Shown here in pieces: positions 1 through 5,433 of a stretch of 7,218 bases of DNA; positions within the stretch are counted from its first letter, which is position 1; the number at the start of each line of letters is the position of its first letter. This DNA is from Thermoactinomycetaceae bacterium. GTDB lineage: Bacteria > Bacillota > Bacilli > Thermoactinomycetales > Thermoactinomycetaceae. A program made the position numbers and the translations under genes. The notes under the pieces were generated by a model, which ran no database searches, had not been told where the DNA came from, and worked only from the letters and a program-made list of their open reading frames with translations. The DNA is taken from positions 1 through 7,218 of the forward strand of contig JANWJM010000142.1 of assembly GCA_025449475.1 (NCBI GenBank), read 5' to 3'.

Positions 1-37
1 AAACATGACACTTGTAGAATAAATGATATAAATCTCT

Positions 38-45
38 GGAGGTGG
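38..45 (+). promoter_or_regulatory. Shine-Dalgarno site of the left-end ORF
   Basis: GGAGGTGG at 38-45 is a strong match to the anti-SD of 16S rRNA and lies 6 nt before the GTG at 52. It is the main reason to place a start at 52. An ATG at 50-52 overlaps this GTG in another frame but opens only an 8-codon reading frame (ending TGA at 74-76), so the site could in principle serve either start. The long ORF's frame also stays open from 52 back to base 1, so the site could be coincidental inside a longer gene. Confidence 0.55.
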
Positions 46-51
46 TTCCAT

Positions 52-318
52 GTGTCCTCTGAATCAGAAATGCTGAGGGCACCTAGAGGTGAATTAATAT
101 TAAAAACATTAATATTTCTCGCTGCCACTGATCTGAAATATAAAGTACCCAAAAATGTTCTCGCAAAAATGGAAGAGAATCTTAATCCTTTTTGGTGGGA
201 AATATATTTTGACGAATTTAGAGATCCAGAGAATCTAGAATTCTTACAACTCATTGCATCCCATGGTCCATATTATTATCGATTAAGAAGCATTATACCG
301 GAAACAGTAAAAAAATAG
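52..318 (+). CDS. Small hypothetical protein, possibly the 3' part of a longer gene
   Basis: This 88-codon ORF starts with GTG and is not recognised as any family. The protein is mixed acidic and aromatic, with a hydrophobic stretch near residues 15-27 (LILKTLIFLAA), an aromatic cluster near 46-54 (NPFWWEIYF) and GPYYYRL near 72-78. There is no clear signal peptide. The start at 52 rests on the SD at 38-45. However, the frame is open to the window edge, so a larger protein entering from the left is equally possible. After the TAG at 316-318 the same frame stays open for 22 more codons to a TAG at 385-387. It reads as a charged, helix-like segment (EDHLRESEYLQ...), so the gene may carry a nonsense mutation. 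A hairpin terminator follows at 453-481. The region is AT-rich compared with rnr and is on the opposite strand, which suggests an accessory gene. A real coding function is plausible but not proven. Confidence 0.5.
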   Translation: MSSESEMLRAPRGELILKTLIFLAATDLKYKVPKNVLAKMEENLNPFWWEIYFDEFRDPENLEFLQLIASHGPYYYRLRSIIPETVKK

Positions 319-452
319 GAAGACCACCTCCGTGAATCTGAGTATCTCCAGGATCTTATCAAAACAGATAAACAACTCGAACGCTAGAATCTCTTAAGTA
401 AATCAACAACTGAAGCTGATCTCATACACATTTCACCATGCTCTTTGCTGCC

Positions 453-481
453 AAAGAGAGAGGAAATCCTCTCTCTTTTTT
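453..481 (+). terminator. Hairpin terminator between the left ORF and rnr
   Basis: AAAGAGAGAGG (453-463) and CCTCTCTCTTT (468-478) form a perfect 11-bp inverted repeat around an AAAT loop. On the plus strand it runs into six T (476-481), as expected of an intrinsic terminator for the left ORF. On the minus strand, downstream of the rnr stop at 498, only three T follow the arm, so it is weaker in that direction but may still stop rnr transcripts. The repeat is seen directly; its activity and direction are inferred. Confidence 0.7.
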
Positions 482-497
482 ATCACCCTGTATTCAA

Positions 498-2762
498 TCA
501 CGAACTCTTTTTCACCGCTCGCTTCCTCGCGTTTTTCTTTCTGCGTCGTCTTCCTTTTTTGTTTTCAGTCTCTTTTTTTCTCTTCTCTTTCTTTTTCTTA
601 TTCGGTTTTTCCTTTACGGGAGTCTTTTGCTCAATCAAATGTTCCACCAATTCAAAATCGATTCTTCGTTCATCCAGATCGACTTTACTCACTCGAATGC
701 GAACGGGATCGCCGATCCGATAAATCTTTCCGGTTCGCTCCCCGATTAAGGAATAGGACTGATCATCATAATGGTAATAGTCATCAGTGAGATAACTAAC
801 ATGAATCATTCCCTCAATGGTTTGATCCAGCTGGACAAAGATGCCGAATGAAGTGACTCCACTGATGATCCCTTCATATTCTTCACCAATCTTATCCAGC
901 ATAAACTCCGCTTTTTTCAGTTCATTCGTTTCCCTCTCCGCATCGATCGCCACTCGCTCGCGAATCGAAGATTGCTTGGCGGCTTCCGGCAAAAAATCCG
1001 CCAACTGATCGATCCTTTTTACGGAGAGGCTGCCATGTTGGAGCACTTCATGAATGATACGATGAATCACCAAATCGGGGTAACGGCGAATGGGCGAAGT
1101 AAAATGTGTATAATACGTCGCTGCTAAACCAAAATGCCCCAAGCTTTCCGCTGCGTATTTTGCTTGTTTCATGGATCGAAGCATGATCGTGCTGATCACC
1201 GTCTCTTCCGGTTTCCCCTTGACTTGCTCAAGTAGGTCTTGCAGGACACGTGGTTTGATCCGCTCCGGTCGTCCCTTGATGCTATAACCGAAGCTAGTGA
1301 CAAACTCGAAAAAAGCTCTTAGTTTCTCCACATCTGGCGATTCATGAATCCGATAAATGAAAGGAACTTCTAATCGGAAAAAATGTTCAGCAACGGTTTC
1401 ATTGGCTGCCAGCATAAACTCTTCGATTAGCTGTTCTGCAATGGAGCGTTGGCGCGCTTTCACTTCAATCGGTTTTCCCTGTTCATCTACAATTACCTTT
1501 GCTTCGGCAAAGTCAAAATCAATTGCTCCCCGTTGGAGCCGTTTCTTGCGCAACAGGCGTGCCAAGTCCGCCATCAGTCGAAAATCATCCACGAGATCAG
1601 CATACTTTTGGATCAACTCCTGATCCCCATCCACCACAATCTTTTTGATTTCATCGTACGTCATGCGTTCATTGGTGCAAATCACACTCGGATAGATATC
1701 ATAATCGACAACTTTTCCATCTTGATCGATCTCCATATCACACGAAAGCGCTAGTCGATCCACTTTGGGATTGAGGCTACAGATTCCATTGGAGAGACGC
1801 TTCGGCAACATCGGGATCACACGATCAACCAGATAGACACTGCATCCACGTTCGAAAGCCGATCGATCCAGCGCACTTCCTTCTTTGACATAGTAGCTGA
1901 CATCGGCAATATGAACCCCCAGACGAATATTTCCATTCTCCAATTGTTCAATGGAGACTGCATCGTCTAAATCTTTGGCATCCGCACCGTCGATGGTAAC
2001 CATTTTTCGCTGTCTGAGATCTCGACGACCTTTTAAATCGGAAGGTTGGACATTCTCTGGAATGGCTTCTGCCTCCGCTATTACCTCTTCTAGGAAAGAC
2101 TCAGGAAGACCGTGTTTGCGGATAATGGAGATAATATCGACACCTGGATCGTCTCCATGCCCTAAAACCTCTGTAATCTCTCCTTCTGCACTATGAATCC
2201 CCGATGGATAATGAATAATTTTTACAACTACCTTCTGTCCATCTGTTGCCCCTTTCCTCGCTTCAGGTGGCACAAAAATATCAGTCGTAATTCGGCGATC
2301 ATCTGGAATCACCACACCAAAGTATTCGGAGAAAGAGACAAATGTGCCGACGATGGAAGTGCGACCCCGTTTTAGAATCCGAACAACTTCTCCTTCTTGA
2401 TGGCGCTGATCCAATCGCTTTTTATGAATCCGGGCTAAAACAATATCTTGATCCATTGCGCCATTCATATCGCTGATATGCACATACAAATCGGGCAAAT
2501 GGGGATCATCCGGAATCACAAAACCAAACCCTTTGGGATTTCCTTGCATCGTTCCTCTAAGCAAATTCATACGCTCGGGAACCCCATATCGTTCGGATCG
2601 GGTCTTCACAATCTTGCCTTCTGCTTCCAATTCTTCAACCAATTGAACAAATGTCTCTTTCTCTTCTTCTTCGATGGCGAAGGATTCCATCAATTCCGAA
2701 AGTGTTAATGGCTTATACGCCTTTTCGAGCATAAACTGCTGAATGTCTCGTTCGGTTACCAT
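498..2762 (-). CDS. rnr: Ribonuclease R (3'-5' exoribonuclease, RNB family)
   Basis: This 754-aa cytoplasmic exoribonuclease degrades structured RNA processively from the 3' end. In related bacteria it acts in mRNA and rRNA turnover and, with tmRNA-SmpB, in non-stop mRNA decay. The domain order is complete: an N-terminal winged-helix domain (about 1-65), cold-shock domain 1 (about 69-115, with KGFGFVIPDD), cold-shock domain 2 (about 133-185), the RNB catalytic domain (about 240-570), S1 (about 628-706, with GVTSFGIFVQL) and a Lys/Arg-rich tail (about 713-754). The metal-binding aspartates are present in IDGADAKDLDDA (D258, D264, D266, D267), as is the downstream TSPIRRYPDL motif. The start is ATG at 2762 (MVTERDIQQ), with GAAAGGGG 10 nt upstream. 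An in-frame ATG at 2828 would add 22 residues inside the esterase gene and has no comparable support. The SD overlaps the esterase stop codon, which suggests translational coupling. Length and motifs indicate a functional enzyme. Confidence 0.97.
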   Translation of the reverse strand: MVTERDIQQFMLEKAYKPLTLSELMESFAIEEEEKETFVQLVEELEAEGKIVKTRSERYGVPERMNLLRGTMQGNPKGFGFVIPDDPHLPDLYVHISDMNGAMDQDIVLARIHKKRLDQRHQEGEVVRILKRGRTSIVGTFVSFSEYFGVVIPDDRRITTDIFVPPEARKGATDGQKVVVKIIHYPSGIHSAEGEITEVLGHGDDPGVDIISIIRKHGLPESFLEEVIAEAEAIPENVQPSDLKGRRDLRQRKMVTIDGADAKDLDDAVSIEQLENGNIRLGVHIADVSYYVKEGSALDRSAFERGCSVYLVDRVIPMLPKRLSNGICSLNPKVDRLALSCDMEIDQDGKVVDYDIYPSVICTNERMTYDEIKKIVVDGDQELIQKYADLVDDFRLMADLARLLRKKRLQRGAIDFDFAEAKVIVDEQGKPIEVKARQRSIAEQLIEEFMLAANETVAEHFFRLEVPFIYRIHESPDVEKLRAFFEFVTSFGYSIKGRPERIKPRVLQDLLEQVKGKPEETVISTIMLRSMKQAKYAAESLGHFGLAATYYTHFTSPIRRYPDLVIHRIIHEVLQHGSLSVKRIDQLADFLPEAAKQSSIRERVAIDAERETNELKKAEFMLDKIGEEYEGIISGVTSFGIFVQLDQTIEGMIHVSYLTDDYYHYDDQSYSLIGERTGKIYRIGDPVRIRVSKVDLDERRIDFELVEHLIEQKTPVKEKPNKKKKEKRKKETENKKGRRRRKKNARKRAVKKSS

Positions 2763-2772
2763 CCTATCGGTA

Positions 2773-2780
2773 CCCCTTTC
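2773..2780 (-). promoter_or_regulatory. rnr ribosome binding site overlapping the esterase stop codon
   Basis: Read on the minus strand, GAAAGGGG lies 10 nt before the rnr ATG at 2762. Its first two bases fall within the esterase TGA (2781-2779). Only 16 nt separate the two reading frames. This site decides the rnr start at 2762 over the upstream in-frame ATG at 2828 and implies that ribosomes finishing the esterase can reinitiate on rnr. Confidence 0.7.
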
Positions 2781-3534
2781 ATTGATCTGACAAATGAAAA
2801 CGCACAATGAATGAATGAATCTCTTCAAATAGTTGATTTCGCTCTTTATCTAACGTAATGAGATGTGAAGAATTCTCATACCAAGAAATCTCTCTTTGCT
2901 CCGAAGCGATTTGTTCATAGATATAGTTTGCACTTTTAGGTAAAATTGTTTCATCATGCCGCGATTGCACCACCAATGTAGGAACTTGCACCTGAGGGAT
3001 CTCCGCTTTTACCTTTTTCATCAATTGATTCAATTCCATGATGCTGGTGAGCGGTGTTCGGTCATAGGGAACAATCTGGCTCTCAATATGTTCTTCTTTC
3101 GGGTGCGAACGTCGATGATAAGGGATAAAAAAACGTAATAGAGGTACAAACGATGCGCGCCAATCTCTCAACCAGATGGGAGTACATAATGATATCACCC
3201 CTGCTACGGCACGTCGATTGGCTAAATGGAAGGAAAGCAATCCACCCATGGAATGACCGATCACAAAGATTTGTTCCATATCTTGTGATTCAAGGCGTTC
3301 GTAACCCTTGACAACACTTTCCCACCAATCTTCCCATGTTGTATTTTTTAATTCTTCAGGAGTCGTTCCATGACCTGCTAGTAAGGGTGCATAGACGGTA
3401 TATCCATGATTTCGAAGAAAAATGCCTAAAGGACGAAGTTCTGCTGGCGAACCCGTAAAACCATGAATCAATAGAATCCCCGTTTTATTTCCCAAATAAA
3501 AAAAGGGATTAGGTGAACGAGTAACCACGTCCAT
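2779..3534 (-). CDS. Est30-type carboxylesterase (alpha/beta hydrolase)
   Basis: This 251-aa protein matches the small cytoplasmic carboxylesterases typified by Geobacillus Est30, which hydrolyse short- to medium-chain esters. Motifs seen are the oxyanion-hole segment LLIHGFTGSP (21-30), the nucleophile elbow GHSMGG with Ser95, the acid Asp194 in SRHDETI and the base His224 in NSSHLITLD. The three triad positions are each one residue above Est30's (94/193/223), and the length matches too. A cap region lies at about 118-170. No signal peptide is visible. The start is ATG at 3534, with TTAGGTGA 5-6 nt upstream. In Bacillales this gene commonly sits between secG and rnr, as here (yvaK in B. subtilis); the physiological substrate is generally unknown. 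A terminator separates it from secG, so it probably leads its own two-gene transcript with rnr. Confidence 0.93.
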   Translation of the reverse strand: MDVVTRSPNPFFYLGNKTGILLIHGFTGSPAELRPLGIFLRNHGYTVYAPLLAGHGTTPEELKNTTWEDWWESVVKGYERLESQDMEQIFVIGHSMGGLLSFHLANRRAVAGVISLCTPIWLRDWRASFVPLLRFFIPYHRRSHPKEEHIESQIVPYDRTPLTSIMELNQLMKKVKAEIPQVQVPTLVVQSRHDETILPKSANYIYEQIASEQREISWYENSSHLITLDKERNQLFEEIHSFIVRFHLSDQ

Positions 3535-3575
3535 TTATATCACCTAACTTTCTTCCCGCAGATAAAAATTCCCGC

Positions 3576-3587
3576 TATATTATCATA
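3576..3587 (-). promoter_or_regulatory. Possible -10 region for the esterase-rnr transcript
   Basis: Between the secG terminator and the esterase start, the minus strand carries TATGATAATATA, which resembles overlapping -10 hexamers about 40 nt before the ATG. No good -35 was found at 16-18 nt; TTGACT, just after the secG T-tract, is too far at 24 nt. A promoter is expected here because secG ends in a strong terminator, but its exact position is a guess. An 8-bp palindrome, AACCGGTT (3592-3599), lies next to it and could be an operator. Confidence 0.3.
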
Positions 3588-3615
3588 TTTCAACCGGTTT
3601 CACTTGGTGTCAGTC

Positions 3616-3651
3616 AAAAAAAAACAGCCGATCACAAATCCGCTGTTTTTT
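3616..3651 (-). terminator. Rho-independent terminator of secG
   Basis: On the minus strand, AAAAAACAGC (3651-3642) pairs with GCTGTTTTTT (3628-3619). Inside the 13-nt loop a further GAT/ATC pairing is possible beyond one mismatch. The T-rich arm continues as nine T in all (3624-3616). It begins 12 nt after the secG stop. The plus-strand version also has six T, but no plus-strand gene ends here, so it serves secG. It separates secG transcription from esterase-rnr, at least partly. Confidence 0.88.
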
Positions 3652-3662
3652 CAATTTCCCTG

Positions 3663-3899
3663 TTATTTATTCATAAAGAAGCCTACAACAAGCGCCATCA
3701 CCATAAACAGGACGGCAAACACGGTTGTCAGCTTGTTGAGCAGTGCATCAAATCCTCTCGCTTTTGCCTTGCCTACCAAGTGTTCCGCTCCTCCACCAAC
3801 CGCTCCTGATAAACCAGGGCTTTTGCTCGACTGTAGTAGCACCACAACAATCAGACAGACTGCTATGATGGCTAAAATGATCTTTGTTGCCAAAACCAT
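3663..3899 (-). CDS. secG: SecG, Sec translocon subunit
   Basis: SecG is the small membrane subunit of the SecYEG channel that supports SecA-driven protein export. The 78-aa product fits the family length. It has two hydrophobic transmembrane segments (about 4-22 and 57-75) joined by the conserved cytoplasmic loop LLQSSKSPGLSGAVGGGAEH (21-40) and a KARGFD segment. The chosen start is ATG at 3899 (MVLATKII), with AAGGAG 10 nt upstream. Two other in-frame ATGs extend the ORF: 3908 lies only 1 nt from that SD, and 3965 would add a charged leader not expected for SecG. The gene is followed at once by its own terminator. Its upstream region is shared with a divergent plus-strand gene. In many Bacillales secG directly follows eno; here an unrelated gene lies between. 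Confidence 0.95.
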   Translation of the reverse strand: MVLATKIILAIIAVCLIVVVLLQSSKSPGLSGAVGGGAEHLVGKAKARGFDALLNKLTTVFAVLFMVMALVVGFFMNK

Positions 3900-3999
3900 T
3901 CCCTTCATACTCCTTCCAACCGATCTATCTTTTTTAACAGTAGCATAATAAGTCGAGGAATTCAATTCGAATCAGCCTCAAAGAAAGTAAATCCGATTA

Positions 4000-4027
4000 T
4001 TGGATTGCTCAGGCGTTATGTTATAAT
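4000..4027 (+). promoter_or_regulatory. Candidate sigma-A promoter of the 428-aa gene
   Basis: A perfect TATAAT (4022-4027) lies 16 nt after TTGGAT (4000-4005), which matches the -35 consensus only in its first three bases. The -10 is embedded in the 14-bp palindrome TTATAATATTATAA (4021-4034). Transcription would begin near 4034, leaving a leader of roughly 35-40 nt before the start codon. The -10 is convincing and the -35 weak. Confidence 0.5.
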
Positions 4028-4034
4028 ATTATAA
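4021..4034. repeat. 14-bp perfect palindrome over the -10 region
   Basis: TTATAATATTATAA equals its own reverse complement. It overlaps the TATAAT of the proposed plus-strand promoter and offers the same hexamer to the minus strand toward secG, about 120 nt upstream of the secG start. It could be an operator or a shared promoter element, or simply a consequence of local AT richness. Confidence 0.4.
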
Positions 4035-4063
4035 ACTTTATAAGATATTAGTATGATTTTCCT

Positions 4064-4071
4064 AGGAGGTG
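4064..4071 (+). promoter_or_regulatory. Unusually close Shine-Dalgarno site of the 428-aa gene
   Basis: AGGAGGTG (4064-4071), continuing into AT of the start codon, gives a ten-base match to the 16S rRNA tail complement. The ATG at 4072 begins only 2 nt after AGGAGG, and an in-frame GTG lies inside the site at 4069. The site is strong but sits closer to the start than the usual 5-9 nt, so initiation may be inefficient or the true start may differ. Confidence 0.6.
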
Positions 4072-5358
4072 ATGAAAATCGGAATAGGAAACTTCAGAAC
4101 CATAGAAAAATTCAGAACCATAGGAAACTTCACCTATGAATCTTTGAATAGGTATCCATCAGAAATAACTGATGCAGAGAGTATCGTTCAAAGCCTTGAA
4201 GAGATCGCAAATGGATTAAAAGGGTTAGGGAAATTTAATAAAAAGGTTAACGGTTCACAATTAAAACCAAAGCTTCTTGGAATAACAAGAGGTTTGAGCA
4301 TTGGAAGCATGGGCGTTTTAGCTTATTCTCTCCTGAAGGATCATATAACAGGTAAAATATTAGACCTTCCATTGCCTCAATTTATAGAAAACATTCCTCC
4401 TATTGTTAAAATTTTTGTAATAGCGTCTTCCTTCTTCACTCTTGGAAAACTATCAGCAATACGACAAATGCGTAAATCAATAGAAGCACAAACCAGACTT
4501 GCAAGTCAAAAACCAATTGAACTATATCGCGCATATGCTGAATTATCACGCCTAAAAGAAGATCTTAAAAATGCAGTACAAATACCCGCTTTAGATCGAA
4601 AACAAAAGAGAAGAGTATATCGATCACTCCTACAAATATTTAACAATGCTTTATCGATCGATGTTTCAACCAAACGAAAAGAGTGGCTAATGAGAGGGGA
4701 CACTGAGGAAGCAATAAGCTACCTAGAAATCCTACAAGTCGCAGCAGAAAATTTAAAAAAAAGGGGTTATGGAAAATTAGCCATTTTCTGTAAATCGCCT
4801 TATCATTCGCCTGAGATAGCAGGAGAAATCCAAAAACCAATCTCTCTTCTCCAACAATGGTATTATCGTTTCATTCTCAACCGATCTAAAGCACGATTCT
4901 ATGCGGATGCCTTGGCTGCAATAGGGGAAGGAGAAAAATTAGTCCTCAAAGAAGAAAATTTACTATCAAGAACTAATCGATTACTATCAACAGCTGGACA
5001 ATTCACTACAGGGCGAAAAAAAAATTCTGGCAGACGCTTGATAAGTTTTCTTTTAAGGAAGATTGGAAGAAAAAAAACGGATGGCAATGTTAATCTAAGA
5101 ATCTATAAAGATATGTTAATAGCTTTTGAAAGAGATGGAAATCACTATGCACGTGGAGGCGTGATAGCAAGAGAATTAATTCTTTTTCTAGATAAAATTA
5201 TTGATCCAGTGAATAGGTCTAAGCAGCAAGAAAGCGCGAGACCTGGGAGACTTAGAAAAACATTTTTAAGTAGAATACGAGATCTTGCCCAGAATACTTC
5301 CTCTTCCAATTCTCCTTTCCGTTACGTTGATAAGAATGATCAACGCCAGATAAGTTGA
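4072..5358 (+). CDS. Protein of unknown function, possible membrane anchor with basic helical body
   Basis: This 428-aa protein is not recognised as any family. Numbered from the ATG at 4072, residues 5-21 hold a hexapeptide repeat (IGNFRT, IEKFRT, IGNFT). A moderately hydrophobic segment at about 67-88 and a stronger one at about 108-127 (PPIVKIFVIASSFFTLGKLS) could form a membrane hairpin. The rest is hydrophilic, helix-rich and strongly basic, with Lys/Arg clusters near 176-182 (DRKQKRR), 315-335 and 391-396, and a polar tail. No catalytic motif, signal peptide or nucleotide-binding loop was found. AGA/AGG arginine and ATA isoleucine codons are frequent and base composition is AT-rich: one 60-base line counted by hand (4561-4620) is 32% GC, against 55% in a line of eno (6541-6600). 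It stands alone on the plus strand between eno (convergent) and secG (divergent). This suggests a later insertion. The long intact frame with promoter and SD supports a real gene; the start is less sure. Confidence 0.82.
   Translation: MKIGIGNFRTIEKFRTIGNFTYESLNRYPSEITDAESIVQSLEEIANGLKGLGKFNKKVNGSQLKPKLLGITRGLSIGSMGVLAYSLLKDHITGKILDLPLPQFIENIPPIVKIFVIASSFFTLGKLSAIRQMRKSIEAQTRLASQKPIELYRAYAELSRLKEDLKNAVQIPALDRKQKRRVYRSLLQIFNNALSIDVSTKRKEWLMRGDTEEAISYLEILQVAAENLKKRGYGKLAIFCKSPYHSPEIAGEIQKPISLLQQWYYRFILNRSKARFYADALAAIGEGEKLVLKEENLLSRTNRLLSTAGQFTTGRKKNSGRRLISFLLRKIGRKKTDGNVNLRIYKDMLIAFERDGNHYARGGVIARELILFLDKIIDPVNRSKQQESARPGRLRKTFLSRIRDLAQNTSSSNSPFRYVDKNDQRQIS
4084..4134 (+). repeat. Tandem 18-bp repeat inside the start of the 428-aa gene
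   Basis: Units 4084-4101 and 4102-4119 differ at three positions (ATAGGAAACTTCAGAACC against ATAGAAAAATTCAGAACC), and a third partial unit runs 4120-4134. The 18-bp period keeps the frame and encodes IGNFRT/IEKFRT/IGNFT. The high DNA identity suggests a recent in-frame duplication. A DNA-level role close to the start codon, such as protein binding, is also possible. Confidence 0.8.
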
Positions 5359-5375
5359 CCTTAAAAATGACTTGT

Positions 5376-5406
5376 AAAAAACCGCGTTCCCTTATAGAGG
5401 AACGCG
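5376..5406 (-). terminator. Terminator of the gpmI-eno operon
   Basis: CGCGTTCC (5406-5399 on the minus strand) pairs with GGAACGCG (5390-5383) across an 8-nt loop, followed by G and six T (5381-5376). It begins 27 nt after the eno stop, a classic intrinsic terminator. On the plus strand the same hairpin lies 24 nt after the stop of the 428-aa gene but is followed by ACTTATTAC, a poor T-tract, so it may end that gene's transcript less efficiently. Confidence 0.92.
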
Positions 5407-5433
5407 ACTTATTACTCTCAAACCTTTTTAGAG

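Noticed and set aside
50..76. 8-codon ORF from ATG 50 as a leader peptide
   Set aside because: It shares the SD with GTG 52 but is very short and has no supporting attenuator structure close behind.
333..401. Short GTG ORF after the left gene
   Set aside because: Only about 22 codons. An upstream CCACCTCC is the complement of an SD rather than an SD, so there is no initiation signal.
438..749. Two overlapping plus-strand ORFs rich in Phe/Leu/Ser
   Set aside because: They are antisense shadows of the Lys/Arg-rich tail of RNase R; the hydrophobic runs come from its purine-rich coding strand. No SD was found.
1357..2708. Several plus-strand ORFs antisense to rnr
   Set aside because: They lie fully inside a canonical rnr gene, have low-complexity shadow composition and no ribosome binding sites.
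2763..2828. Extended rnr start at ATG 2828 (776 aa)
   Set aside because: The extra 22 residues overlap the end of the esterase, do not resemble RNase R N-termini, and the SD at 2773-2780 points to ATG 2762.
3900..3965. Extended secG starts at 3965 (100 aa) or 3908
   Set aside because: The charged leader is not expected for SecG; AAGGAG lies 10 nt before ATG 3899 but only 1 nt before ATG 3908.
3940..3975. secG promoter with TATTAT as -10 on the minus strand (3950-3945)
   Set aside because: No acceptable -35 lies at 16-18 nt, so it was not listed as a feature.
4506..5087. Minus-strand ORFs inside the 428-aa gene
   Set aside because: Short, without SD, and antisense to a long frame that has a promoter and SD.
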